Origin: Nitrososphaerota archaeon
Lineage (GTDB): Archaea; Thermoproteota; Nitrososphaeria; Nitrososphaerales; Nitrosopumilaceae
Direction of reading: 5' to 3'
Length of the DNA stretch: 59,603 bases
Assembly: GCA_027315065.1 (NCBI GenBank)
Contig: DAHUYT010000007.1
Coordinates: 1 to 59,603 of the forward strand
A program made the translations under genes and the position numbers. This document shows positions 25,736-34,176 of this stretch, piece by piece (position 1 is the first letter of the stretch; each line of letters starts with the position of its first letter). The notes under the pieces are model-generated. The model saw nothing but the letters and a program-made list of their open reading frames with translations, made no database searches and was not told the origin of the DNA.

Positions 25736-26409
25736 TGATAAACATGGAATCAATACAATTAGATATTCTAACAATTTCCGGCTCTGTGCTGCTAATCGCT
25801 ACGTTTGGGGTTGTTGCAAGGCGTGGATTCATGGATTGGTTAAACGCATATCGTCACCAGTCCATAGTTCTTGCTGGAGTCACGGCAATAATTGGATATG
25901 TGACTGGCATATGGGAAATTTACATAGCAGCTGTGCTTACACTGCTGGTCAAGTCAATAGCAATTCCAAAGATTCTGACATATGTGACCAGAAGACTTGA
26001 TATTGAGTTTAAGACGGAAACTAACCCCTACATCAGTCTCCGTACGTCAATAATCATATCGGCGTTGCTTGTTGCATTGTCATATTTTCTCACACAGCAA
26101 ATTCCATTCAGGTCAGATCAGGTTGTAAACGTGTTACTGCCTGTCTCCATGGCACAGTTCTTCATAGGCCTTTTTGTTCTTGTAAATAGAAGAACGGTAC
26201 TAAGCCAAGTCGTAGGTCTTTTGATAATTGAGAACGGTCTATTCCTGTTTACAATGGTACTGACGCATGGAGTGTCTTTGATAATAGAGATCGGCATATT
26301 GGTGGATATTCTTGTTGGCATTGTGATTTCGTCAATATTGCTCTTCAGAATCGGCCGTACATTTGACAGCTTGGATGTTACCAATCTAGCAAATTTGAGG
26401 GATGACTGA
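25735..26409 (+). CDS. HyfE-like membrane subunit
   Basis: 224 aa (GTG start 25735; ATG 25744 is an alternative). Six or more membrane helices with IAIPKILTYVTRRLDI and the NuoK-like tail QVVGLLIIENGLFLFT…EIGILVDILVGIVI, matching HyfE of hydrogenase-4. Overlaps the previous stop by one base. Confidence 0.82.
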   Translation: MINMESIQLDILTISGSVLLIATFGVVARRGFMDWLNAYRHQSIVLAGVTAIIGYVTGIWEIYIAAVLTLLVKSIAIPKILTYVTRRLDIEFKTETNPYISLRTSIIISALLVALSYFLTQQIPFRSDQVVNVLLPVSMAQFFIGLFVLVNRRTVLSQVVGLLIIENGLFLFTMVLTHGVSLIIEIGILVDILVGIVISSILLFRIGRTFDSLDVTNLANLRDD

Positions 26410-27902
26410 TGGATTCTGTTTTTGCAAATATTACAATGTTGCTACTTTTTTTAACTCCTGTAGCAAGCGCTATATTGGTGACTCTAGTCCGCAAAAAAAG
26501 AACAATTGGGATAATAACGATATGCTCTGCGTCACTAATTCTAGTTCAGGTGTTTTTTCTAGTATCCAGAATAATTAGCGAGAAGACAGTCACTGCCTTT
26601 GGCAACATGTTTTATGTAGATTCTCTGAGTGCTGTAATTTTACTTTCTATTTCTGTCGTAGGCCTTGTCTCTGCACTGTATTCAAAAAATTACATGGGAA
26701 GACAGTATGACAATGCGATGATAGACGACAAGCACATTGTGAGATACTATCAGGGATTTAACGTCTTTTTGTTAACAATGCTTGTTGTTCCAACTGCAAA
26801 CAATCTTGGAATAATGTGGGTTACGGTAGAGGCAACTACGCTGGTATCGGTACTTTTGATAATGCTGTATTTTAAAGAAAACTCCATCGAGGCTGCGTGG
26901 AAATACCTGATAATAGCAACTGTTGGGCTTTCTTTTGCATTAATCGGTACCGTGTTTTTCTACTATGCCAACACCAATGTGACATCGTTTGATGATGCCA
27001 TGAACTGGACCAACATGGTTCACAACTCAAAACTTTTGGATCCCAACTTGGTCAAAATTGCCTTTGTTTTCATACTTGTTGGATATGGGACAAAGGCAGG
27101 CCTTGCTCCAATGCACACCTGGCTTCCAGACGCGCATAGTGAGGCACCGACACCTGTCAGCGCACTCTTGTCAGGAGTTTTATTGAATTGTGGACTTTAT
27201 GCCATAATTCGTTTTCATGTAATAAGCAGCAATACCATAGGATCGGCATTTTCAAGCCATCTTTTGATAATACTTGCAGTCATATCGGTGGGAATAGCTG
27301 CTGCATCAATTTACTTCCAAAAGGACATGAAAAGGATGCTTGCATATTCTAGCGTGGAACACATGGGCTTGATATCGCTTGGAATAGGATTTGGCGGCAT
27401 ACTTGGGGTATATGGAGCAATGCTTCAGATATTAAATCATGCAATTGCAAAACCGTTGATGTTTTTTGCAAGCGGGACAATCAGCCAGAAATATGAGACA
27501 AAGGCAATGTCAAAAATCAAAGGAATAATAAAAATAATGCCGGTAACAGGCGCATTATTCTTGATTGGAGGATTTGCCTTGGTAGGGATGCCTCCGTTTA
27601 ATGTCTTTCTTAGCGAGTTTTTCATATTAAGCGCAGGCTTTCAAAGCGGACAGTTTCTTGCAGTCACACTAGTAATCCTGTTTTTAGTTGTAACTTTTGC
27701 TGTCTTTTTGAGACACCTGATAAAGATGGTTTTTGGAAATCCTGTAGTTCCAATGAAAAAAGATGACATGGGGAAACTTGCAGTGGTGCCCATGATAACT
27801 CTTGGATCGCTTGTCATAGTCCTTGGAGTGTTTGTGCCGCAACAATTGCAGACACTTGTGCATAATGCAGCCATGATAATTAATCACGGAGGTTTTGCAT
27901 GA
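26409..27902 (+). CDS. HyfF-like antiporter-type membrane subunit
   Basis: 497 aa. A second MrpD/NuoN-like channel subunit: IMWVTVEATTLVSVLLIM, GYGTKAGLAPMHTWLPDAHSEAP and KRMLAYSSVEHMG hold the conserved Glu, Lys and His. The two antiporter-like subunits (this and the first gene) suggest two ion paths. Overlaps the preceding stop by one base. Confidence 0.87.
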   Translation: MDSVFANITMLLLFLTPVASAILVTLVRKKRTIGIITICSASLILVQVFFLVSRIISEKTVTAFGNMFYVDSLSAVILLSISVVGLVSALYSKNYMGRQYDNAMIDDKHIVRYYQGFNVFLLTMLVVPTANNLGIMWVTVEATTLVSVLLIMLYFKENSIEAAWKYLIIATVGLSFALIGTVFFYYANTNVTSFDDAMNWTNMVHNSKLLDPNLVKIAFVFILVGYGTKAGLAPMHTWLPDAHSEAPTPVSALLSGVLLNCGLYAIIRFHVISSNTIGSAFSSHLLIILAVISVGIAAASIYFQKDMKRMLAYSSVEHMGLISLGIGFGGILGVYGAMLQILNHAIAKPLMFFASGTISQKYETKAMSKIKGIIKIMPVTGALFLIGGFALVGMPPFNVFLSEFFILSAGFQSGQFLAVTLVILFLVVTFAVFLRHLIKMVFGNPVVPMKKDDMGKLAVVPMITLGSLVIVLGVFVPQQLQTLVHNAAMIINHGGFA

Positions 27903-29518
27903 ATACAATTTATTTAGATAAATACAAAAATGAAATGCTAGAAAAATTTGCAGACAAGATAGACAAGGTAGAGGAGAACGGCAATGAGATTCATTTCATT
28001 CTAAAAGACGTAAATGACGTCCCGTTGACTTGTAATCATGTTTATTCTATTCTAGGTACAAGGCTTGCAACAATAATTTGCACGGACGAACTTGGAATCA
28101 AGAATGGTTTTGTGTTGCGATATGTCTTTGGCAAGGAAAACAGGGAAGACATTTTTATTTTTATTACCGCAGTAGTGAGCCAAAGCCTGTTCTTTCCAAG
28201 CATCGCATTGCAGATTCCAGCGGCAGCTCTCTATGAACGCGAGATCAAAGAGATGTTTGGGTTAACACCTACTGGCAACCCGGACACGAGATCTCTTGTT
28301 TTGCACGAATTTCCAGAAGGCATCTTCCCATTAAGAAAGGAATTTTTGCTCAAGACAAAAGTTGCAAGACAGCAAAGACAGTATCAGTTCCTAAAGGTAG
28401 AAGGCGATGGCATATGCGAGATACCCGTAGGACCTGTGCACGCTGGCATAATAGAGCCTGGACACTTTAGATTCAGCGTACTTGGGGAGAACATAATCAA
28501 TCTTGAAACACGCCTTGGGTATGCGCACAAGGGCATAGAAAAACTTGCAGAATCCATGAAGCTTGATGATGCGCTATTACTGGCTGAGAGAATATCAGGG
28601 GATGAGTCTGTTGCAAACTCCACTGCATACTGCCAGGCAGTAGAAAAGATTTCTGGAATAAGGATTCCAAAAAGGGCAGAAAACATAAGAGTTGTTTTTG
28701 GAGAGATGGAGCGCATCTACAACCACATAAGCACGCTTGCTGGAATCTCGACCGATGCTGGCTTTGCTTTTGGCGCTGCAAGGCTATACATTCTAAAAGA
28801 GAGGCTGATGCAACTAAATGAATCTCTGAGTGGGAGTAGAATTCTTTTTGGAGTAAACAGAATCGGGGGAGTACGGTGCGACATATCTGCTCAAGACAGT
28901 AGACTTGTCATCAGTACGATAGGCACAGTTTTGCGTGATTTTGATAAAATCATATCTTTTCTCAAGGCAAAGTCATCATTTATGGACAGATTAAAAGATG
29001 CTGGCAGGATACCAAGAAAGGCAGCTCAGGACCTAGGAGTGGTAGGAGTGGTAGCAAGGGCGGCAGGAATAGATGTCGATACAAGACATGATCATCCCTA
29101 TGCAGGTTATTTACCGCGTAACCACAGGACACCACAACAGATCATAGAGGACCAGATTGAGATGGAAAAGCGTTCTGGCGACGCACTTGCCAGATTCGAG
29201 GTGAGAGTAAGAGAAGTCAGAAACTCTGCTGCAATGGTAGAAGAGATGCTCGACCTTGACTGCGATGGTACATTCACAGGCATGCCAGAGAAGATAACTC
29301 CGTACAGATCTGCACTGGGATATTCAGAGTCCCACAGGGGGCAGACTGTTCACTGGATAATGATAGGCAAAGACAACTCGATATTTAGGTACAAGATAAG
29401 AACTGCATCTTTTTGCAATTGGCCGATAATAGGGCACGCGGTACTCAAAGATATTGTGCCTGACTTTCCCCTAGTCAACAAAAGTTTGGACCTTTCTTAC
29501 TCGGGAAACGATCTATGA
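27899..29518 (+). CDS. NuoCD/HycE-like fused large subunit lacking nickel-binding cysteines
   Basis: 539 aa. Residues 1-150 are the NuoC part (ALYEREIKEMFGL…PLRKEFL) and the rest the NuoD/HycE part (EPGHFRFSVLGE, ETRLGYAHKGIE). In hydrogenases the first Ni motif is RICGICS; here residues 230-240 read ERISGDESVAN. The C-terminal DPCxxC is replaced by SLDLSYSGNDL (529-539). Thus all four Ni-Fe ligands are gone while the fold is kept. It is likely an energy-converting hydrogenase-related (Ehr-type) subunit. Confidence 0.88.
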   Translation: MNTIYLDKYKNEMLEKFADKIDKVEENGNEIHFILKDVNDVPLTCNHVYSILGTRLATIICTDELGIKNGFVLRYVFGKENREDIFIFITAVVSQSLFFPSIALQIPAAALYEREIKEMFGLTPTGNPDTRSLVLHEFPEGIFPLRKEFLLKTKVARQQRQYQFLKVEGDGICEIPVGPVHAGIIEPGHFRFSVLGENIINLETRLGYAHKGIEKLAESMKLDDALLLAERISGDESVANSTAYCQAVEKISGIRIPKRAENIRVVFGEMERIYNHISTLAGISTDAGFAFGAARLYILKERLMQLNESLSGSRILFGVNRIGGVRCDISAQDSRLVISTIGTVLRDFDKIISFLKAKSSFMDRLKDAGRIPRKAAQDLGVVGVVARAAGIDVDTRHDHPYAGYLPRNHRTPQQIIEDQIEMEKRSGDALARFEVRVREVRNSAAMVEEMLDLDCDGTFTGMPEKITPYRSALGYSESHRGQTVHWIMIGKDNSIFRYKIRTASFCNWPIIGHAVLKDIVPDFPLVNKSLDLSYSGNDL

Positions 29519-30312
29519 AAGACAAGACAAAAGGAATAATGGGCAACAGTATAGAAACAGTTAGAGATACTGACAGTTTGTTTATCCCCGACAATTACAG
29601 AGGTAGCATTGCATTTAACATGGAATCTGCTAATGGCAAGAGGGAACTGGCTGAGTCTGTCTGCCCTACAAAAGCGCTCTTGCCATTCAAAGAAAACTAC
29701 AGTGACTTGCTTTTAGATTACGGCAAGTGCATCATGTGTGGATACTGCGCTGAGATCACACCAAAATTAATCAAGATAAATAGCAAGCCGGCCAGCCCAG
29801 TCAATACAAGAGCCAGCATGATAGAACGGTTGGGCCCGCAGATTCCATCCTTGGCGTCTTATGAGCAGACAGGCAATGAACTTAGAGGAAAAATTCAAGA
29901 ATTGTTTGGCAGGTCACTTGCCATACGTGAAGTTGATGCAGGTTCCTGCAATGGCTGTGAGGTAGAGATTACAGCTCTTAATAATCCGATTTATGATATC
30001 GAGAGGTTTGGAATTCATTTTGTGTCGTCCCCAAGACACGCAGATCTCCTGCTTGTAACAGGGCCTGCATCGAAAAATATGGAAGTTGCCTTGAAGCGAA
30101 CGTATGACGCAATGCCAGGTCCCAAAATAGTCATAGCAGTAGGAGCATGTGCCTGCAGTGGTGGCATATTTGGGGATACCTACTCTACAACAGGTGGAAT
30201 AGGCAATGTGATACCCGTGGACGTGTATATACCTGGATGCCCACCAAGACCACAAACACTGCTTTGCGGCATACTGCTTGCCATAGGCAGAACTTTATCA
30301 CATACAAAATAG
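29515..30312 (+). CDS. NuoB/HycG-like small subunit fused to a ferredoxin domain
   Basis: 265 aa. C145/C148 (GSCNGCEVE), C212 or C214 (GACACSGG) and C242 (GCPPRP) bind the [4Fe-4S] cluster nearest the large subunit. The N-terminal 90 residues carry C50 (SVCPTKA) and C72/C75/C78 (KCIMCGYC), enough for one more cluster and reminiscent of a shortened NuoI/HycF. The fusion and ATGA overlap with the large subunit make it the last gene of the operon. All electron-carrying Cys are intact. Confidence 0.87.
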   Translation: MKDKTKGIMGNSIETVRDTDSLFIPDNYRGSIAFNMESANGKRELAESVCPTKALLPFKENYSDLLLDYGKCIMCGYCAEITPKLIKINSKPASPVNTRASMIERLGPQIPSLASYEQTGNELRGKIQELFGRSLAIREVDAGSCNGCEVEITALNNPIYDIERFGIHFVSSPRHADLLLVTGPASKNMEVALKRTYDAMPGPKIVIAVGACACSGGIFGDTYSTTGGIGNVIPVDVYIPGCPPRPQTLLCGILLAIGRTLSHTK

Positions 30313-30409
30313 TTTGACTGGAACCATGGTTCTGTGGTCCTCGTCGGTTTTTATTTTTGTAAAAAAGCGTCTGGTGTTAATTCGTAACAAAAAAAAGAAA
30401 AAAGAGGAG

Positions 30410-30744
30410 TTATGCTACAGCTGGTGCTTTCCATTGTGGCTGATTTTTCAACCATCTAATGGCATCACGGACTGCTGTGTTTGCTAGAGCCATCAATAAT
30501 GCGTCGACTTCCCAGTAGTGGCGTTTATTAGGTTATTTTGAAAATCTGGCATTTCTGCCCATTCAATAATTCCCCAATGTACTATGCCATTTTTTGCTTG
30601 GTCGTTAACTAGTTCTGGCGTGAGTGGTGTCGAGGCAAAATCAAATACTATGCCATCAATCCAACGCAAAGGTATAACTGACAAGTTCGGAAGAACTGGC
30701 TGAACCTTTAGGCTGGTGAATTCATCAGGGTGTATTTGATTACC
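30410..30744 (-). pseudogene. Hypothetical protein, 5'-truncated and frameshifted
   Basis: The minus strand encodes SVIPLRWIDGIVFDFAS…GIVHWGIIEWAEMPDFQN in one frame and HYWEVDALLMALANTAVRDAIRWL…PQWKAPAVA in the next, with the shift near 30531. No start codon is in frame before the first part (a TGA precedes it). The two halves clearly belonged to one protein. Family not recognised. Confidence 0.6.
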
Positions 30745-30825
30745 TCATGTACCACGATTTTCTTTATTGGCGAGTATTCTATTTCCACCATACTATGCAT
30801 ATACACATTGGTTATTTATGGATTA

Positions 30826-30876
30826 TGTGTATATGTATTACATATATACGCATATATACTAGAATGTATATATACG
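30826..30876. promoter_or_regulatory. TATATA-rich promoter/operator region
   Basis: Three alternating purine-pyrimidine blocks (ACATATATACG, GCATATATACTAG, GTATATATACG) stand in 45 bases. GCATATATAC (near 30850-30859) is 25-30 bases before ATG 30882 and is the probable TATA box; the others are near-palindromic and could be regulator sites for the toxin-like gene pair here. Confidence 0.5.
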
Positions 30877-30881
30877 TAATT

Positions 30882-31235
30882 ATGAAGCATAGTGACATGT
30901 TCCAGAACAATCAACTAGATCCTACTTCCAATACAACCAAAGCAGATGATTCTATAATTATACATGGAAGTGACAGAGTGCCAAATCCAACGTTAGGTAC
31001 TATCAAAATGGTAGAAGAAACACTTTCTAAAATGTCAGAATATCCTACCAAGAATAAACTTTGGAGAGCACTGCCAAGACAAATTCAATATCCATCATTA
31101 AAAGTAATTCTAGAATACCTTGCAGAATCAAACAAGGTTGTTTTTGACAAAAATAATAAGATAGTGTGGTTATTTTCTGAAAATCAGAAACTTCGACAAC
31201 TTAAGGAATCCAGCAAGTCTGTTTTTGCTCAATAA
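30882..31235 (+). CDS. Winged-helix-like protein paired with RelE-like toxin
   Basis: 117 aa from ATG 30882; an earlier start at 30747 would translate an AT-rich promoter, so it is rejected. SKMSEYPTKNKLWRALPRQI…LEYLAESNKVVFDKNNKIVWLF fits a small winged helix. It meets the RelE-like gene (31229-31558) tail to tail with 7 bases of overlap. A dead copy lies at 13724. Confidence 0.6.
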   Translation: MKHSDMFQNNQLDPTSNTTKADDSIIIHGSDRVPNPTLGTIKMVEETLSKMSEYPTKNKLWRALPRQIQYPSLKVILEYLAESNKVVFDKNNKIVWLFSENQKLRQLKESSKSVFAQ

Positions 31236-31558
31236 CCAAATCGTTTTTCATATTCTACATGTGTTTTGAATCCTTCCAAAATATAGACAACAAGACCATT
31301 AGATTCTGGCACAATGGCATAAACCATTCTTCCACCATCACTTAAATCATATCTCCATGCATTGTTAACCCCGTACTTTTGAGTGTAGCAACCGATCAGA
31401 GGTTTTGCAATGTTGTCACCTTTAGTGCAGTCTTCTAATAAAAGCGGAAAAGACTCACTCACGTCTTTTTTTAATCTGCTATTCTCTGGCAGAGAATTGA
31501 AAAATTTATCAAATTCAGTTGTTTTCCTAACATCTATAGCAGATCTTGGTTTATGCAT
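31229..31558 (-). CDS. RelE/ParE-family toxin-like protein
   Basis: 109 aa. RYDLSDGGRMVYAIV followed by VVYILEGFKTHVEYEKRFGY has the RelE-fold order (strand-strand-final helix with E…H…Y), the same as in the decayed copy at 1-275. FDKFFNSLPENSRLKKDV is the N-terminal helix pair. No antitoxin is upstream; the convergent 30882 gene may serve. Confidence 0.7.
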   Translation of the reverse strand: MHKPRSAIDVRKTTEFDKFFNSLPENSRLKKDVSESFPLLLEDCTKGDNIAKPLIGCYTQKYGVNNAWRYDLSDGGRMVYAIVPESNGLVVYILEGFKTHVEYEKRFGY

Positions 31559-31787
31559 AGAAAATCCAACAACTACTTATAGATAAAGAAAATCCTTTCG
31601 TAAGAAGCTGTTTCAACTCTACATGTTAGGCATCTTTGTATTATTTTGATCCTCTACTGGCATTTTGTATTAAGGTAATCCATTTGTTATCGCCTTCTAC
31701 CTAGCATTGATAGCATGTCAGGTGTCCATGCAATAGTACACACTGCAAACTATGGAATTGAAATATGACGCTAACGCATGTTTTACT

Positions 31788-32084
31788 ATGAATATACAAA
31801 CATCCAGCAGGGCAAAATCGATTAGCATGCTGTGTGGTGTCTTTGGCATAGTATCCATGGCAGCTATAGCGCCGTATGTTGCTGCTTATGGAGTGAATTA
31901 CGCCTATGCACAATCCGCCAATCCCTGTGTAAATAATCCAAATCCATGTACCTATGGAATAAAATATACTGGCTCAGACAATCCCTACGGTCCAATGCAA
32001 GGCATAGCATGGGGAGTCGGGATTGGAATAGCAGGACTGTTGGCCGGTGTTGGAGTCTTTACAACAATAAAACGCACGCATTAA
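31788..32084 (+). CDS. Small secreted/membrane protein
   Basis: 98 aa from ATG 31788 (frame open from 31752). A signal-like segment (SMLCGVFGIVSMAAIAPYVAAYG) is followed by NPCVNNPNPCTYGIKYTG and a C-terminal Gly-rich membrane helix (GIAWGVGIGIAGLLAGVGVF). Two cysteines lie between the helices outside the membrane. Unknown function. Confidence 0.6.
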   Translation: MNIQTSSRAKSISMLCGVFGIVSMAAIAPYVAAYGVNYAYAQSANPCVNNPNPCTYGIKYTGSDNPYGPMQGIAWGVGIGIAGLLAGVGVFTTIKRTH

Positions 32085-32174
32085 TTTTTTTTCTTTTTTT
32101 TGGTTTTAACACGGGTCCAATGCTAAATGTATTTGGGTTTTCTCTTGCCTGAAATTTTAAAAAATGGTTCCGGT

Positions 32175-32378
32175 TCACATGTATTTCCATTCTCTCCTTG
32201 ATGGTGAAATAACACGAGTATATCCCTCATAATCTTTTACAAACTTTTTCTCCAGTTCAATAAAATATGAAGATGGGATAATTCTACCATTGTTAAATGC
32301 TACAGGCAACTTTATGTGTAGAAGAACTTTTTGAACAAAGCTCAAGTTTAATCTAATTTCTGGTATGGAACCTTGGCA
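32175..32378 (-). pseudogene. Decayed homologue of the 58721-59056 protein
   Basis: An open frame without start codon reads KVLLHIKLPVAFNNGRIIP…YFIELEKKFVKDYEGYTRVI and aligns with KVKLHFKLPTRYNDGRGMA…YVRVKDYFIDNYGGMSTSL in the intact gene at 58721. The remaining C-terminal half is missing. Confidence 0.6.
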
Positions 32379-32488
32379 TCATGAACCTTATTCACACAAA
32401 TATCATTTTGGTCAATTATATATTTTTTATAAAAAAAACATGGTTTCCGCTTTACAGACTTGTTCTTTTACATCTTGGAAACCTCAAT

Positions 32489-32550
32489 TGCCATTTTTTA
32501 CAAGTAGCTTTGCAATTTCCATCACTTGCCTACTGTGTTCCTTTCTTGCG
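32489..32550 (-). pseudogene. APS kinase (cysC) fragment
   Basis: Read on the minus strand, RKEHSRQVMEIAKLLVKNG matches RKEHNRRVIEVAKLLVKNG of the intact enzyme at 53360. Only about 20 codons survive before a stop. Confidence 0.65.
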
Positions 32551-32792
32551 GACTACAAATACCTCAATGCTTACAACTAAGGTAACGATTATGATTTTGG
32601 CGGGTATTTTTCAAGGCAAGTAAAGGTCAACATGACACATGCGGTAATGGTAAACCCTGTCTTACAGGACACAACCTTTAGGCAGATCTATGTGAGTTTG
32701 ATAAAATTAAAAAATTTAGATTCAAAATGCAAGCCTAAAGCAAGAAATATCCATAAATATCTTGAACACGATTTTATAAGAAAGGGTCGTAG

Positions 32793-32906
32793 ATGAAAGA
32801 AAGATGTAATTTCTGTAAAAAGACATTAGGCTCGTGTACATGTGAAGAAAACATATTGGGAGATTATCATAACAAGTCAAAAGATAGAGATGATCCATTT
32901 GGTTGA
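32793..32906 (+). CDS. Zinc-site microprotein (37 aa)
   Basis: MKERCNFCKKTLGSCTCEE gives CxxC…CxC, enough for one zinc, followed by an acidic tail. CATAAATATC (32751-32760) lies about 35 bases before the ATG. Complete at 37 residues. Confidence 0.55.
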   Translation: MKERCNFCKKTLGSCTCEENILGDYHNKSKDRDDPFG

Positions 32907-32928
32907 TTCAAAAATAATGAATGAATTT

Positions 32929-32978
32929 ACTAATCTGGAATAATTCACATCAACTAATAGAAATTAATGGTAATTAGT
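32929..32978 (+). repeat. 50-bp dispersed repeat, copy A
   Basis: 48 of 50 bases are identical to 40105-40154 in the same orientation. The right half has ACTAAT…ATTAGT inverted arms. Both copies lie just downstream of the stop of a minus-strand gene (here TFB at 33014), so it may act at 3' ends or be a tiny mobile unit. Confidence 0.7.
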
Positions 32979-33013
32979 CAATTAATTCATGGAAAATGTA
33001 ATAAGATTTTTCC

Positions 33014-33958
33014 TTATCCCTTAAGATCAAGTTCTCTTTTCAAATTCACTATCCGGTTTCTAATTGTTACAGTTGTTACGCCAGCTGCATGTGCTATCTT
33101 GGCTTGTTTTATTTTTTCATGATTCATGATACAAGACAGATAAAGTACAGAAGCTGCCAATCCCATTGGATTTTTTCCAGCAGAGATCTCCTTTTGCTTG
33201 ACCATTGATAGTATCTCCAAAGCATCTCTTCTAGTCTTTTCGCTTATGCCTGCCTCATTTGCTATCCTCGTAACAAATTCAGACGAATCAAACGAAGGTT
33301 GTCGTAGTTCTAGATTTCTAACCAAGACCATATAGGCTCTAACAAGATGCCCTCTTTTTACGTTACCACTTACTGCAATGTCTTTTAATGTCCTTGGAGT
33401 ATCTGATACCCTGCAGGCTGCATAAAGGGAGGCGCATATGATGCCCGGTATTCCCCTGCTCTTTGTCAACTTCATCTCCAATGCTTTTCTGAAAATGTAT
33501 GCAGCCTCCTCAATTACAATATCAGGTATTGCAAGTTTTGTTTTCATGGAATATAATATGTTGAATGCCGCGACCAAGCTACGATCCCTTGAGGTAGATT
33601 TGCTGCGGCTATCCCACTTTCTGAGACGATCAAAGATATGCTTAACATCAGATGAGAGAGGATTTCCCGAGGCATCAGTGTTGGAAAAATCAATGTTGGT
33701 AGACAGTCCCATATCATGAATTGCAAGTGAGTATTCTGGTCCAGCCCTGCTCTTGGCATAAAGTTCTTTCATGTCAAATGCACGCGACTGGGAACTAGAG
33801 TACTCGTCTTTTTCAATCAATACAAGACCGCAAGCACCGCATACCACCTCGCCTGATAGTGAATCAGTTAACAAAGGTCCCTTGGTGCACTGGGGCTTCT
33901 TACAATTTTCAAAGATTTCTTCTGACGTATGTTGTATGATGGAATAGTAAGGCCACAA
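33014..33958 (-). CDS. tfb: Transcription initiation factor B (TFB)
   Basis: 314 aa. The N-terminal zinc ribbon is CKKPQC…VCGAC; the B-reader/linker and two cyclin-fold repeats follow, beginning RDRSLVAAFNILYSM and KGNPMG-like KNPMGLAASVLYLSC, with the recognition helix GVTTVTIRNRIVNLK. It recruits RNA polymerase to TATA-bound TBP. The annotated start is TTG; no ATG is in frame nearby, and a TATA-like ATTAAAA is only about 10 bases upstream, so the exact start is uncertain. Confidence 0.93.
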   Translation of the reverse strand: MWPYYSIIQHTSEEIFENCKKPQCTKGPLLTDSLSGEVVCGACGLVLIEKDEYSSSQSRAFDMKELYAKSRAGPEYSLAIHDMGLSTNIDFSNTDASGNPLSSDVKHIFDRLRKWDSRSKSTSRDRSLVAAFNILYSMKTKLAIPDIVIEEAAYIFRKALEMKLTKSRGIPGIICASLYAACRVSDTPRTLKDIAVSGNVKRGHLVRAYMVLVRNLELRQPSFDSSEFVTRIANEAGISEKTRRDALEILSMVKQKEISAGKNPMGLAASVLYLSCIMNHEKIKQAKIAHAAGVTTVTIRNRIVNLKRELDLKG

Positions 33959-34176
33959 GTTTTAATTATGGATTATGCACCGATTCAGAGTATTATATCG
34001 ACGTAGGTCAAGCTAACAGGTAATTCTAATTTTGTAGAACCAAGATTTGGCATACAATTCAGACCTTCCTTTGAACTGTATTCATAGTTTGGATTTCGTG
34101 TCTATTAACACTTGGTCTATTTAGAAGAATCCTGCATAGTCATCGATATAAGGTTGGATGCAAAAGTTATGTATGA

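Larger units (their letters stand above)
32085..32792. other. Decayed region after 31788 gene
   Basis: Holds a fragment of the 58721-type gene (32175-32378, minus) and a scrap of APS kinase (32489-32550, minus), listed separately. No intact gene was found. Confidence 0.5.

Noticed and set aside
22753-30312. Functional [NiFe] hydrogenase or formate hydrogenlyase
   Set aside because: Large subunit has no CxxC pair at either end; no maturation (hypA-F) genes nearby.
22753-30312. Ordinary complex I (nuo) operon
   Set aside because: Gene set and order (HyfB-HycD-HyfE-HyfF-HycE-HycG) match hydrogenase-4; nuoA, J, K, I as separate genes are absent.
30747-30881. Longer start of the 30882 gene
   Set aside because: Would translate the TATATA promoter region; residues rich in Tyr/Ile/His with no protein character.
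32365-32623. Plus-strand ORFs of 71-80 aa
   Set aside because: They overlap a minus-strand cysC scrap and have no start-promoter or motif.
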